The notes: a model not told the origin generated them from the letters alone. Shown: positions 1-9,896, counted from the stretch's first letter. The stretch is 19,330 nt of DNA from Mycoplasma_H phocimorsus (GCF_030077865.1 NZ_JASDDP010000021.1), one strand, 5' to 3'. Made by a program: numbers and translations.

Positions 1-349
1 TTTTTCCATTTTGTCTATATGTTATTTGAACAACAAGTTGTTCTTTTTCATAATCAATAACCTGTTTAGAAAATCCTAATCTAATGCCTTTTTCTTTAAA
101 TTTTTTTTCATTAACTATTTTAAGTTGCAAATTTGTAATTCCGCCTAATGCATCATAAACTGTAATATCTTCTGTATTTAGCTGAATTGTTGAAGCTATA
201 TAATTTTCTATTTCAGTTCTTGAAGAATTATTTTCTAATCTAGTATCGCTATTATGTTGTCCTTTTGTTTTATTATTACAAGAAACAGAAAAAGCGGAAA
301 GTGTCAAAGCGCTTGCACTTAAAGCAAACAGAAATTGTTTTTTCTTCAT
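1..349 (-). CDS. Surface lipoprotein, N-terminal part (cut by window edge), paralogue A
   Basis: This is the first 116 codons of a gene that runs off the left edge. The protein starts MKKKQFLFALSAS, continues as a hydrophobic signal segment and reaches a lipobox (AFSVSC) with the lipidated Cys at about residue 24. It should therefore be an exported, membrane-anchored lipoprotein. A strong ribosome binding site (AAAAGGAGATT) lies directly before the ATG. Residues of about 47-110 contain the module DITVYDALGGIT...LKIVNEKKFKEKGI, which recurs at the same place in the two complete lipoproteins to the right. This is a family resemblance read from the sequence; the molecular function is unknown. 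Mycoplasma lipoproteins of this kind are usually surface antigens, and that role is inferred here. Confidence 0.85.
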   Translation of the reverse strand, partial: MKKKQFLFALSASALTLSAFSVSCNNKTKGQHNSDTRLENNSSRTEIENYIASTIQLNTEDITVYDALGGITNLQLKIVNEKKFKEKGIRLGFSKQVIDYEKEQLVVQITYRQNGK

Positions 350-760
350 AATCTCCTTTTAATATAAAAAAGTTTATTTTCATAATTAATTATTTAAAAA
401 ATATTTATATTTAAAATAGGTATTAAACCTTGTTTTTAATTAAAAATATATAATATAAAAATAAATCGGTAAAAAATTTAATAAATTTTTGTTATTTATA
501 TAATATCATAAAATTAATTTTATTAGTAAAATAATAACAAAAAAATGTATTTATTTAGATGGTGAATTAGACCATAACAATTCGAAAATAGTTTTTGTTT
601 TTAAAAAAATAAAAATTGTAAAAAATTTAAGTGTCGTTATTTAATTTTAATAAATTATTAAGTATTTAGGCTTGTTTAAGGATTTTGTTATAAAATGAGT
701 GTATTTTATGTGGCTGCTATTAAATATTATTTGCAGGCATAATAATTAAAAGTAAAATAA
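350..760. other. AT-rich intergenic region between lipoprotein genes A and B
   Basis: No convincing gene is visible in this 410-bp spacer. It must hold the minus-strand promoter of lipoprotein A, but the sequence is so AT-rich that no single -10 box stands out. The right part is slightly richer in GC. It contains a plus-strand TATAAA (689-694), a 15-codon ORF (695-742) and a potential hairpin with CTGC (714-717) facing GCAG (733-736). These might be a small RNA or the remnant of an older gene. Confidence 0.5.
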
Positions 761-784
761 AAAAGCGTTTTGGCCCGCGCTTTT
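751..784 (-). terminator. Rho-independent terminator of lipoprotein B
   Basis: AAAAGCG (761-767) and CGCTTTT (778-784) form a 7-bp stem with a loop containing GGCC. On the minus strand the stem is followed by TTTTTATTTTA. It lies about 30 bp past the stop codon of the lipoprotein gene, the expected place. T residues on the other side mean it could also stop plus-strand transcripts. Confidence 0.7.
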
Positions 785-815
785 ATCGTTTTGTATATTA
801 AAAATTTTGTAGTTT

Positions 816-3557
816 TTATTTTGCTTCTTTTTCAGTTCCTTTTAAATATTTATACGCTTTATACATATTTTTTATTTTTGTTGCTATTTTTGTTGTTATG
901 CCTAATGTTCTTGTTGTTATATTAGCTGCTGAACTTGAAAAAGAATCAACCGCTAATTCATATAATTCAAATATTATAGTTTGAATGCCCTTTTTTCCAA
1001 TAAGCTCTTCAATAAAATTATTTAAATTTGTTAAATATGGATGTTCCTTTTTGTTTTTGCTGCTCTTTCCTCCTTTTTCTTTAGTTTCAAATACATCTTC
1101 TATTAATACATCACTTTTAGATTTATTATTTTCCGATTTTTTTGTTCCTCTTTTTAATCTTTTTTGGGCTTTTTCTTTTTCTTTATTAATGCAATCAATA
1201 AAATTTTTAAGATTATTATTACCATTTTGATTTTCATTAAGATTTTGAATAAGTTTATTAAGTGCTAAAACTTTAAGAAATTTAACACGTTTTTCTGCAG
1301 AATAACTTTCAGCATTAAGAAATTTTGAAAAATCTCATTTTTCTAAATCTGCCGCATCAGTAAATACTGAATTTTTGAATGATAATTTTGAATATTTGCT
1401 AACCATTTCTACTATAGTCTTAATAAATTCGGAGGCTAGCTCAAGCATATACTCAATAAATTTTTGTGATGAACCTTTAAATTCTGCTTCATCAGCTAAC
1501 TTTAAAGTTTTTAAAATGTCGGTCATTGTATCACTTGTTGTTTCTTTTACAAAATATCAAATTAAATCAAAACCATCAAAAAAGTCTTTTGATTGTACTT
1601 TCCCACCTAAAACTAGATATGAAAATCATTTAAATAATTTTAAAATTTGTTCAGAATATTCTGTGTATTTTTGACCATCATTATCTACTATTTCACCAGC
1701 AACACTAACCGAAACACTTGCAACTTCTAAAATGGAATCCATTATTTGTCTTGCATCGCGAATTCTATCTCATTTATTTTGAGTAAATCTTGCATAAATC
1801 CCTTTGCCTTTTAATGAAGTTGTTGAAATTCCATTTTTAAATGTGATTTTATTTCTAAATTCAGGATCAGAATATCATCCAGCAAAAGAAACCCCTTTTT
1901 GTATTTCTTCATTACTTCTATTATCAAAAGCTTTATTATTTTCAGCTTCTTCCGGCTTAAATAATCTTTTTGATATTCCATTATATCAACTATAGTTAAT
2001 ATCTTTAGGCAAATATTCTTCTCTTAATTTTCCATCAGGTGTTAAGTATAATACTGTATTAGAGACTTTGTTTTCTATAAGATTGCTTTTATCTAAAGTA
2101 ATAGAATTTGTATTTTGTAATTCAACAAAAACATTAACTTCATTTTTTGAAGATATATTACTAATGATTTCCCCTGGTTTATAAGGTATTTCTTCTGTTA
2201 AATCTAAATAGAAGAAACGTTTTGCATAACTTCCTTTTGCTTCTAAATTACTTAAATTTAAACTAGCTGTAGGTGCTTTAAATATTTTTTCCTCTTCAAT
2301 TACTTCTTCATCGGCTCAAATATAACCTAAAACTGATTGAGTTTCAGAATTTCTAAAAACAAATACAGGCAAATGAGTGTAATTTGGATAAATATCATAT
2401 TCTTTACCAATTTCAAACTTATTTGTTAACTCGCCTTGCTCATTAAAGTTAAATCTTGATTTAGCTTGTCCTTTTTCAGCAAACTGAATATCTTCAAACA
2501 TAAATGATCATTTATTCGTTGGTTCAGGCTTATTATCTTCAACTCATTTAATTAACTCTTCTTTAGTTAATAATCCTGATTCAGTTAATGTTAAACTTAC
2601 TTTTTTAGATTCTTGGCCGCTTAAACTGTTTATATTTAAAATTAAAGTTGGTAATTTTTTAAATACAGCATATAAAGAAGTATTGCTATTAAATGTGTGT
2701 TTAACTTCGTCATTTAAAAATACATTAGGCTCTGTTGATTCTTCTTCAGTGCTTCAACCAACAAATACATATCCTTCTTTTGTTGGTTGTGAATTTGGGA
2801 TGCCAATTACTCCTTCTTCAGAATTAATTGTTCCTAAATTTTCTTCACCATTCATTAATGTGATAATAATATCTTCTTTATTGATGATTGTTCCCCCGCT
2901 AATGGGGTGAGATGATTCTTTATTAGCAACATCTCCACCATCGCTTAATACTTTATTGCTATTTTTAATAGTTAAAGTATATGAAATTTGACTAGGTATT
3001 GGTAATGTTCCTTTTGGGGCGCCATTTTGAACATTTGAAATAGTTCCATATTCATTTGAAACAATAATTTTATGACTACCATCAGCGTTTTTGCCATGTA
3101 GTTCAATTTTTGTATATTTTGTTAGTCCTAAAAATATTCTATTTCAATCACTAGCATCTGGTCTTTTAAAATCATCAAAAGGTATAATGCTAATGAAAGA
3201 GCTTCATGTTTTTTGTTTTAAAACTTTATATAACACTTTGACTAAAACTTCAGACTTATTATAATCAATAAATGTTTCAGCTATAGCAACTTTAATTCCC
3301 TCTTTTTTAAATTTTTTCAAATTTGTAATTTTAAGTGATTCGGTTGTAATGTCGCCTATAGCATCATAAACTGTTATATCTTCAACATTTAACTCTATTT
3401 CACGTTGAATATATCCTTCAACTTCAGTAAAAATTGTATTTTGTGCTAAATTAACTTCTGTTCTTTGTTTAGTTTCTTTTTCGCCACAAGAAACTGCAAG
3501 CATAGGTAATGCCAATGTGGCTGCACCTAATGCAATAAGTAATTGTTTTTTTCTCAT
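816..3557 (-). CDS. Surface lipoprotein with InlB-like GW repeats, paralogue B (913 aa)
   Basis: One reading frame of 913 codons with TGA read as Trp. A signal peptide with lipobox LAVSC (Cys about residue 24) predicts export and lipidation. After it comes the family module DITVYDAIGDITT...LKITNLKKFKKEGIKV. Two segments resemble the InlB B-repeat (Listeria-Bacteroides repeat, Flg_new): GYVFVGWSTEEES...TSLYAVF near residues 260-300 and SFAGWYSDPEF...KGIYARF near 553-595. The motif NKWDRIRDARQIMDSIL follows. The C-terminal third is helical, includes a Lys/Asn-rich stretch and ends YLKGTEKEAK. The start is the ATG preceded by GAGGATATTT; an in-frame TTG four codons upstream is less likely. Function is unknown; attachment or an antigenic role is only inferred from the lipid anchor and repeats. 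Confidence 0.88.
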
Positions 3558-3870
3558 AAATATCCTCAAATTAATTTTTATCTATAATTTAATTAAACAA
3601 TAATTAAATGATTACTTTTAATTAAAAAAATAATAACAATTAATAAACTGAAAAAATTTTTCAAAAATGAAAAAAATAACCCGTAATTAATTGACATATT
3701 TGATTTTTTTGCATAAATTTGCATAAAAATAACAATTTTTTTATTGTATATTTTTTATTATATGTGATTATAAAAATATTTAAAAATGATAATAATTTCA
3801 TTTACTTTATTACAAAGCAAAAACTAATAAAAATAATAAAAAATAAAGAATATATAATTGATTATCAATC
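3558..3870. other. AT-rich spacer upstream of lipoprotein B
   Basis: A very AT-rich spacer between two same-strand lipoprotein genes. It should carry the lipoprotein B promoter on the minus strand, but no unique -10/-35 pair can be picked out. A plus-strand open frame here (3719-3910) is Lys/Ile/Asn-rich, has only a TTG start and runs into the terminator stem, so it is treated as chance. Confidence 0.5.
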
Positions 3871-3924
3871 AAAAAAAATAAAAACTATAAGTATTTTAAA
3901 GTGCTTATAGTTTTTATTTTTTTT
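3871..3924 (-). terminator. Long AT-rich terminator hairpin after lipoprotein C
   Basis: Perfect 21-bp inverted repeat: left arm 3871-3891, right arm 3904-3924, 12-nt loop. The core of the stem is ACTATAAG/CTTATAGT and the outer part is A-run against T-run. It begins one base after the lipoprotein C stop codon. Because both arms end in A/T runs it could work in both directions. Confidence 0.75.
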
Positions 3925-3925
3925 A

Positions 3926-6550
3926 TTATTTTCGTCTAATTTTTTTTTCAACAGCTTTTTTAAACTCCAATATTTTCTCAGCAATTGATGAACCCGTTTT
4001 TATTGTTTCTTTTATTGCAAATGGCACGGTTGTTTTAAGTTTTTCTTTAGAAAAATTAAATTTTAAAAATTCTGATACATAATTTATTATTAAAAATATT
4101 ATGCCGTCTTCTTCATTAATTAAGGCATTTACCATATTTTCTACATTTTCGTCTTTTTCAAGCTCTTTTTCTTCTTGTTGTTCTTCTTGTTGTTCTTGTT
4201 GTTGTTCTTGTTGTTGTTCTTGTTGTTTACTATTTTTTAAGGCTTTTGTAAGAAGTTTTATTAAAGAATCTTTAGCGCTTCCTACTAAACTTGTAAAATC
4301 ATCAACAAGATCCTCGCCATTAGGTAATTCTATTGAATTGATATCAATAATTACTCCTTGAGAATCAACTACTTTTTTATTTAAGACTAATAATTTCAAA
4401 ATTAACTGAGTAATTGCTGGCACCAATAATTTTTCTAATTCTGTTTTAGTTGACTCATTAAGTCATTCTTTTAAATTAGTAGTTCTTAAAATCAATATAA
4501 GTGCTTTAATAAATGCTAAAGCACTGCTAGGTATTAATCCAGGGGCATTTTTATTGGAAATTTCATTATAATTAAAAGATATTTGATCATATGTTAAAAC
4601 GCCTCCAAGCGATATATAAAGAATGTCTTTAAATGGCAAAAGTAAAGATTTAACATTAATATATGTTTCATTTCCACCTATAGTATCAAAATTATCTAAT
4701 ATACTTAAAATAGGTAATGAAAAATTCAAAATATTATTTATTATTTCTCTTGTATCTCTAATAATATCTCAAGGATTGCTTTTAAAACGTGGATATAGCA
4801 TATTTGATTTTATAGCTTTTGTAGATATTCCATTTTCAAAGTAAATTTTTTCTTTAAATTTAGGATCTGTATATCAACCATCAAATTCTATGCCCGCAGA
4901 TATTTCTTCATCACTTCTTTTATCAAAAACTTTATTATTAGGAAGAAATCTCATATATTTTCCATTAGGGTCAGGCAAGAATTGCGGGAACAATCTATAG
5001 GCGCTGAACTCTGACAATTTACTAAGATTAAAAAGTTTGTAATCAACATTTTTAGGTAAAAACTGTTCTTTTAGCTTTCCTTCAGGAGTTAAATAAACAT
5101 AAGGACTTTCTAATAAACCAGTATCCAGATATTCGTTTGAAATAGTTAGTTTTTTAGTTTGTTCAAAATCAACAAGAACTTCAATAATTTCATTATCAAT
5201 ATCATCACTTACTAAAGACCCACCTTTATAAGGATTGTCATCATCTTTATATTTTATTGAAGAAAGATAAAGTCCTTTTTCTTCTTTATCTTTAAAGCCA
5301 GTTGGAGCTAAAGGCGTTCGACTGCCTTGAGCAGTTATTTCTATTCATTTTTTATCTAATATTTCATCAGTTTTAGCGTCTTTAAATATGTAGATAGGAT
5401 CATGCGAAAATAAAGGAATAAGATTGTAAATTTTGCCAATTTCAAACTGATTAGATAATTCACCATTTTCATTAAAAATTAATTTAATTTGTTGCTTATG
5501 TTCATCTTCAACAAAATATTCTTCATTTTCAGCAATTCTTCATCTTTCTTTAGGTTCAGGAATATTTTTCTCTACAAACTCTTCAATTTGTTTTTTTGTT
5601 ACTTTTCTTTTTTTAGAAAGAATTAATTCATTTGAAGCTTTAATATTTGTAAAGTAAGAACCGTCTACCACAAATGTTGGAAGTTTAGCAAAAACTGGAT
5701 ATATAGAAATATCACTTTTAATTGTTGTATGTGTATATTTAGAATTAAGAAAAATATTTGGTTTAACGGCATGTTTATTGGTGCTTCAGCCTATAAATTC
5801 ATAATCTTCTTTAGTTGGTATAAAATTAGGTTTTGGAAATAAACCTCCATATGATTTATCATCAAGCTGAACCTGAACAAGACGTTGTTCCTTAGTTGTT
5901 CCATCAGGAAGAACAATGGTTACAGTAATAATTGATTCGGACTTATCAATTATAGTTCCGCCACTAATAAATTCTTCAGATTCTCGATCTTTAGTATGTC
6001 CAGTTACAATACCACTTTTATCTAAAATTAAACGATACTTAACTTGATCAATTGTTGGTACACCTTTTACATTGTCTGAAACTTCAACTTCAGGAATAAT
6101 ACCAAATCTATTAGCCGCTAATACTTCACCGTTGCCCTTTCAAATTAATTGCGTTTCTTTAGCTATTCCTTTAAATATTCTTTTTCAATCGCTTTCTTCA
6201 ATTTCTTTAAATTCAAAAAATGGTATTGAAAAATATGTTTTTCCTCTAAATGTAGGATCATCTTTTGTATAAAAAATTGCTTCAATAAGAAGAGCTTCAT
6301 CTTCAAAGTCAAAAACTTTGCTTTTTAGAGTAATATAAACACCTTTATCAGAAAAATCATTAATGTTAACAATTTTTAATGACTGGCCAGTTTCAAACTC
6401 GCCAAGTGCATCATAAGCTGTTATATCAGCTGTATTAAATACAATATTATTTTGAATAAAATCATCAACATAAGAACAAGAAATAGCAGCTGAAGGAATG
6501 CCGACAGCCCCTATTCCTAATAAGGATAAAATTATTTTCTTTAATTTCAT
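3926..6550 (-). CDS. Surface lipoprotein with InlB-like GW repeats, paralogue C (874 aa)
   Basis: One frame of 874 codons with TGA as Trp. The start ATG follows AAGGAGTAAT. The signal peptide starts MKLKKIILSLLGIGAVG and ends in lipobox AAISC (Cys about residue 25). Order of parts: family module ITAYDALGEFETG...LKIVNINDFSDKGV; a first GW repeat with FIGWSTNKHA near residues 248-285; a second with FDGWYTDPKF near 550-590; then NPWDIIRDTREIINNIL, matching paralogue B. The C-terminal tail differs from B and contains a Gln/Glu tract (about residues 775-793) before a basic end, EKKIRRK. The gene starts 44 bp after gpmI with no terminator in between, so co-transcription with the hrcA operon is possible. 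Function is not known. Confidence 0.88.
4170..4228 (-). repeat. Low-complexity CAA/GAA codon tract (Gln/Glu) in lipoprotein C
   Basis: A run of mostly CAA codons interrupted by GAA encodes about 19 residues of Gln and Glu in the C-terminal part of lipoprotein C. The DNA is a nearly regular triplet repeat, so replication slippage would change the length by whole codons and keep the frame. Paralogue B has no such tract. Confidence 0.8.
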
Positions 6551-6554
6551 ATTA

Positions 6555-6584
6555 CTCCTTGCTAAGTAGAATAATTACTTGCAA
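6555..6584 (-). promoter_or_regulatory. Hairpin touching the ribosome binding site of lipoprotein C
   Basis: On the minus strand TTGCAAGTA (6584-6576) can pair with TACTTAGCAA (6568-6559), leaving one bulged A and a 7-nt loop. The stem's last two bases are the first two of the AAGGAG ribosome binding site (6560-6555). It has no T-run, so it does not look like a terminator. It could limit translation of the last gene of the operon; this is inference. Confidence 0.35.
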
Positions 6585-6594
6585 TTTATATTCA

Positions 6595-8097
6595 TTATTT
6601 AATTAATAATGATTCTTCATCCATTTCAACTGATTTTTTAATATTCATATAATCTAAGACTGTAGGAGCTATATTGGCTAATTTACCATCTTTCAATTTT
6701 ACATTTTTATCATTACATATTAACATAACTGGGCTTGAAGTGTGTTTTGTTGCTGGTTTATTATTCTCATCTTCAGTAATTTCAGCATTTCCGTGATCAG
6801 CAGTAATAAAAACGGCTACATTATTTTTTTGTGCTCACTCTCACACCCTTCCTATTTGAGTATCTAAAAATTCAACAGCTTTAATGGCAGCGCTTAAATT
6901 TCCTGTATGACCAACCATATCTGGATTAGCATAATTCATAATAGTTAAATCATAGCTGGTTCCAAACTCAAGAAGTTTATCGGTTATTTCTTTAGCTGAC
7001 ATTTGCGGTGCATCAGCATATGAATCAACTTTAAGAGAATCTACCATAATTCTTTTTGAATTTTTAAATTCAATATCATTTCCACCATCCATAAAATAAG
7101 TAACATGAGCATATTTTTGTGTTTCGGCAATTCTTAATTGTGTTTTTCCTTTAAGTTCAATAACTCTACCAATTGGCATTGGTACAGCCATTTCATCAAA
7201 AGCAATATCACAATTTATGCCTTCATATTTCATCATTGAAACAAAAACATTAATTTTAACAAGAGTTGATGGTTGATAATTATATAATTCACTACCTATT
7301 AACATATGTGTTAACTGACGTGCTCTGTCTGGTCTAAAGTTAAAGAAAATTACAGAATCACCATTTTTAATAAATTGATCAGTGTTTTCATTCATTGCTG
7401 GAACAAAAAACTCATCAAAAATGCCTTGTTCATATTGTTCTTCCACATATTTGAAAGGACAGTGAAATTTATTGCCTTCAATGCCAAGCATAGCTTTATA
7501 CATAACTTCATTTCTATTAAACATGGTATCCCTATCCATAGAATAGAATCTACCACCTATACTTGCAATTACATATCCATATTCATTACACTTAGAATAT
7601 AGTTTTTTTAATGAAGGTAAAATTGATTGTGGTTTAACATCTCTACCATCTCCAAAAACGTGAACAGATAATTTTTTTACGCCATGTTCATAAGCTGAAT
7701 CTAATAATTCTCATAAGTGATCTTCAAGTGAATGTACACCGCCTGAAGAAAGAAGGCCCATAATATGCAATGTTGAATCATTTTTTTTAACATCATCAAA
7801 TGCTTTTAAAAACTTTTCATTAGACTTAAATTTATTTTTATTTAATGCATCTTTAATTAGTGATAACCCTGTATAAACTACTGTACCAGCCCCAATATTT
7901 AAATGTCCAACTTCACTATTGCCCATTTGACCTTCTGGCAATCCTACATATTCTCCTGATGCTTGAATAATACTATTAGGGTATTCTTTAAATAACTTAT
8001 CAAATACTGGAGTATTTGCAAGCTTAAAAGCATTCCCTTGTCTTTCTTCTCTTAAACCTAATCCGTCTATAACAATTAACACTGTTGGTTTATTCAT
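6595..8097 (-). CDS. gpmI: 2,3-bisphosphoglycerate-independent phosphoglycerate mutase
   Basis: Interconverts 3- and 2-phosphoglycerate in glycolysis, in the cytoplasm, using two metal ions (usually manganese). The 500-residue length is close to the family norm. Visible signatures: VLIVIDGLGLRE at the N-terminus (metal-binding Asp); MGNSEVGHLNIGAG near residue 60, whose Ser is the phosphorylated nucleophile; FGDGRDVKPQS near 150; YANPDMVGHTGN; and FITADHGNAE with a downstream KHTSSPV, which supply the second metal site. The reading frame needs TGA as Trp (for example after the segment HSLEDHL). Its ATG lies 8 bp inside the end of grpE and is preceded by AAAGGAG, so it is probably translationally coupled. 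Membership of a heat-shock operon is unusual for a glycolytic enzyme but is what the layout shows. Confidence 0.96.
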
Positions 8098-8830
8098 TAT
8101 CTTCTCCTTTAGTTCCTATTTTTACATGTGCTGGAATAATAACGCGATCATGCAACATATAACCTTTTGTTAGCACTTCGACAACTTGATTCTTTTTTGC
8201 TTCAGGCTCAAACATTGTTGCTGTTGCTTTATGTGCATCAAACTCTTCGCCAGCTTTTATTACTAACTCAGTTATACCATTATCAAAAAAAGCATTTTCC
8301 ATTTGTTTTTTTAGCATCTCAAAACCTAAACAAAAACGTTGAACCGCTTCGTTATTACCATTCATACCTAAATTAATAGCTGTATCAAAACTTATAAATA
8401 TAGGTAATAATTTTTCATAAAATGATTGATTGCCATACATTTTAATATTTTTCTTTTCTTGTGCTAATAGCATGGCATTCTTTTCTTCTGCATCTTTCAA
8501 TTGTTTACTTGCTTTAACACTTAATTCTTTACTTTTTTCAATAAAAGATTCATTAACCTGATTAATTTTAACTTTAAGTGAAGAAACTTCTAGCTCTGTA
8601 TTTAAAAGTTTCTTTTTTAAAAGTTCAATTTCTGAATTTAATGCGGCATTTTCTTTTTCAAGCTGAGCAGATTTTGCAACAAAATCTTCATGTTGAATAT
8701 TATTTCCATTTTCCTTATTTTGGGCGCATTCTAAGTTACAATTTTTAACTATTTTAGAATTGTTATTTTGTTGCTGACAAGATTTATTTTTATTCTTTTC
8801 ATGTTTATTATTATTTTCATTTTTACTCAT
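8090..8830 (-). CDS. grpE: GrpE nucleotide exchange factor
   Basis: Cytoplasmic co-chaperone that releases ADP from DnaK. Of 246 residues, the first 50 or so are a disordered Asn/Lys/Gln-rich tail and about 50-130 are a long heptad-like coiled coil. The C-terminal region carries the GrpE signature, with LLPIFISFDTAINLG and GFEMLKKQMENAFFDNGI, and ends in a beta part containing FDAHKATATMFE and LHDRVIIPAHVKIG. The ATG overlaps the end of hrcA by 8 bp (ATGAGTAA), with AAAGAGAG upstream as a moderate ribosome binding site. The gene has no TGA codons. Odd: the N-terminal tail contains three Cys (18, 31, 35). No dnaK or dnaJ is present in this window. Confidence 0.95.
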   Translation of the reverse strand: MSKNENNNKHEKNKNKSCQQQNNNSKIVKNCNLECAQNKENGNNIQHEDFVAKSAQLEKENAALNSEIELLKKKLLNTELEVSSLKVKINQVNESFIEKSKELSVKASKQLKDAEEKNAMLLAQEKKNIKMYGNQSFYEKLLPIFISFDTAINLGMNGNNEAVQRFCLGFEMLKKQMENAFFDNGITELVIKAGEEFDAHKATATMFEPEAKKNQVVEVLTKGYMLHDRVIIPAHVKIGTKGEDNE

Positions 8831-9848
8831 TATTACTCTCTTTCTTTAACTGTATTTGTTTCTGTTCTAATAACGCTGATATCGTTTTTAAAACTGTTTT
8901 TGCTTTATTATAATCAAGTCTTTTTGGTCCTACAATACTAATTTCCTTGATTTTTTCTGGCGATGAAATTCTCTTTGATATTAAACTGCTATCTCCTGAA
9001 ACTAATAATTTTATATTATCTTCATCTTGAGTATGATCTTCTATCATTTTCCATATTGATTCATTTTCTACTATATATATAAGCTTGCTTAAATTTGGCC
9101 TAGATATATCTTTAGATAAAATCATACTGCTTTTGTTATAAACTTTATTAGAGTTTTTTTGTTCAAAGGTAAATACTTTATCTACAAAACTTTTAAGGAT
9201 ATCTTCATAATTTTTAACAGTTCTTTCTAATATTATAGAAAGTTGCATGGTTTTGCTTCTTAATTCTATTAATGGAGTATTTATTAAACGCTCCTTAAAT
9301 AATCTTATAGCAATTCTTACATCATCAATATTTCCTTTTTCAAAGGTTATAATTTTTGATCAAACATTTCCTGATGAACTAACTATGATTACTGTTCCTT
9401 GAGTTTGAGATATTGGAACTAACTGAATGGACATTAACAATTCATTTGAATTGTCGCTTGAAGCCACTAGCGTTAAATCATAAGATTGTGCTATTGTTTG
9501 TAAAGCTAAATCTATAGTTTCATCAATAGATACTCTTCTTTTAGCAAATAAATCTTCTATCATGCTTTTTATTTTTGCATCTAAATCTACTGACAAAAAA
9601 CATCCATAATAATTAAATCCTTTTGCTGTTGGAATTCTTCCGCTTGATATATGCTCTTTTTCAAGAAAACCTTTTTGTTCTAATGTAGCCATAAAATTTC
9701 TTATAGTTGCACTAGATACATTTAATTCTGTTTGTTGCATTAAATGTTTTGATCCAACTGGTTTTCCTGTTTGAATATAATTTTCGATTATAGCTTTAAA
9801 ATAAACCCTTTCCTTTAAATTTAAATCATCTAATTTTATTTTTTCCAT
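8823..9848 (-). CDS. hrcA: Heat-shock repressor HrcA
   Basis: Transcriptional repressor of class I heat-shock genes; in known species it binds CIRCE operators and needs GroE or another chaperone for activity. The 341 codons match the usual length. The N-terminal winged helix is clear: YFKAIIENYIQTGKPVGSKHL, then NVSSATIRNFMATLEQKGFLEKEHISSGRIPT. The C-terminal part contains SIVGPKRLDYNKAKTVLKTI, close to the conserved GP.RM.Y motif of the family. One TGA (after SSGNV) is read as Trp. The ATG has no visible Shine-Dalgarno; instead a TATACT -10 box ends 6 bp before it, suggesting a leaderless mRNA. First gene of the hrcA-grpE-gpmI operon, with a CIRCE-like element upstream implying autoregulation. 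Confidence 0.96.
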
Positions 9849-9854
9849 GTATTA

Positions 9855-9884
9855 AGTATATCACATTTAGCACCAGAGTGCTAA
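9855..9884 (-). promoter_or_regulatory. hrcA promoter (extended -10)
   Basis: On the minus strand TGATATACT gives an extended -10 box (TATACT at 9860-9855). TTAGCA (9884-9879), 18 bp upstream, is a weak -35 and coincides with one arm of the CIRCE-like palindrome. The ATG begins 7 bases after the -10 box, so the start site should fall at or next to it. Confidence 0.6.
9867..9884. promoter_or_regulatory. Shortened CIRCE-like operator
   Basis: Perfect palindrome TTAGCAC-N4-GTGCTAA. Read on the minus strand it begins TTAGCACTC, a complete CIRCE half-site. The standard CIRCE is TTAGCACTC-N9-GAGTGCTAA, so here the arms are 9 bp closer. It overlaps the hrcA -35 region and ends 12 bp before the -35 box of the divergent small RNA, so HrcA could control both. 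Confidence 0.65.
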
Positions 9885-9896
9885 TCTAAAATAAAT

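Noticed and set aside
3558..3569. TTG start for lipoprotein B four codons upstream
   Set aside because: The upstream TTGAGGATATTT contains the ribosome binding site for the ATG at 3557, so the TTG overlaps it.
3719..3910. 63-codon plus-strand ORF in the spacer upstream of lipoprotein B
   Set aside because: TTG start with no ribosome binding site, composition purely Lys/Ile/Asn/Phe as expected from AT-rich DNA, and it ends inside a terminator stem.
4101..4361. Ser/Cys-rich plus-strand ORF
   Set aside because: Shadow of the CAA/GAA tract of lipoprotein C on the other strand; no ribosome binding site.
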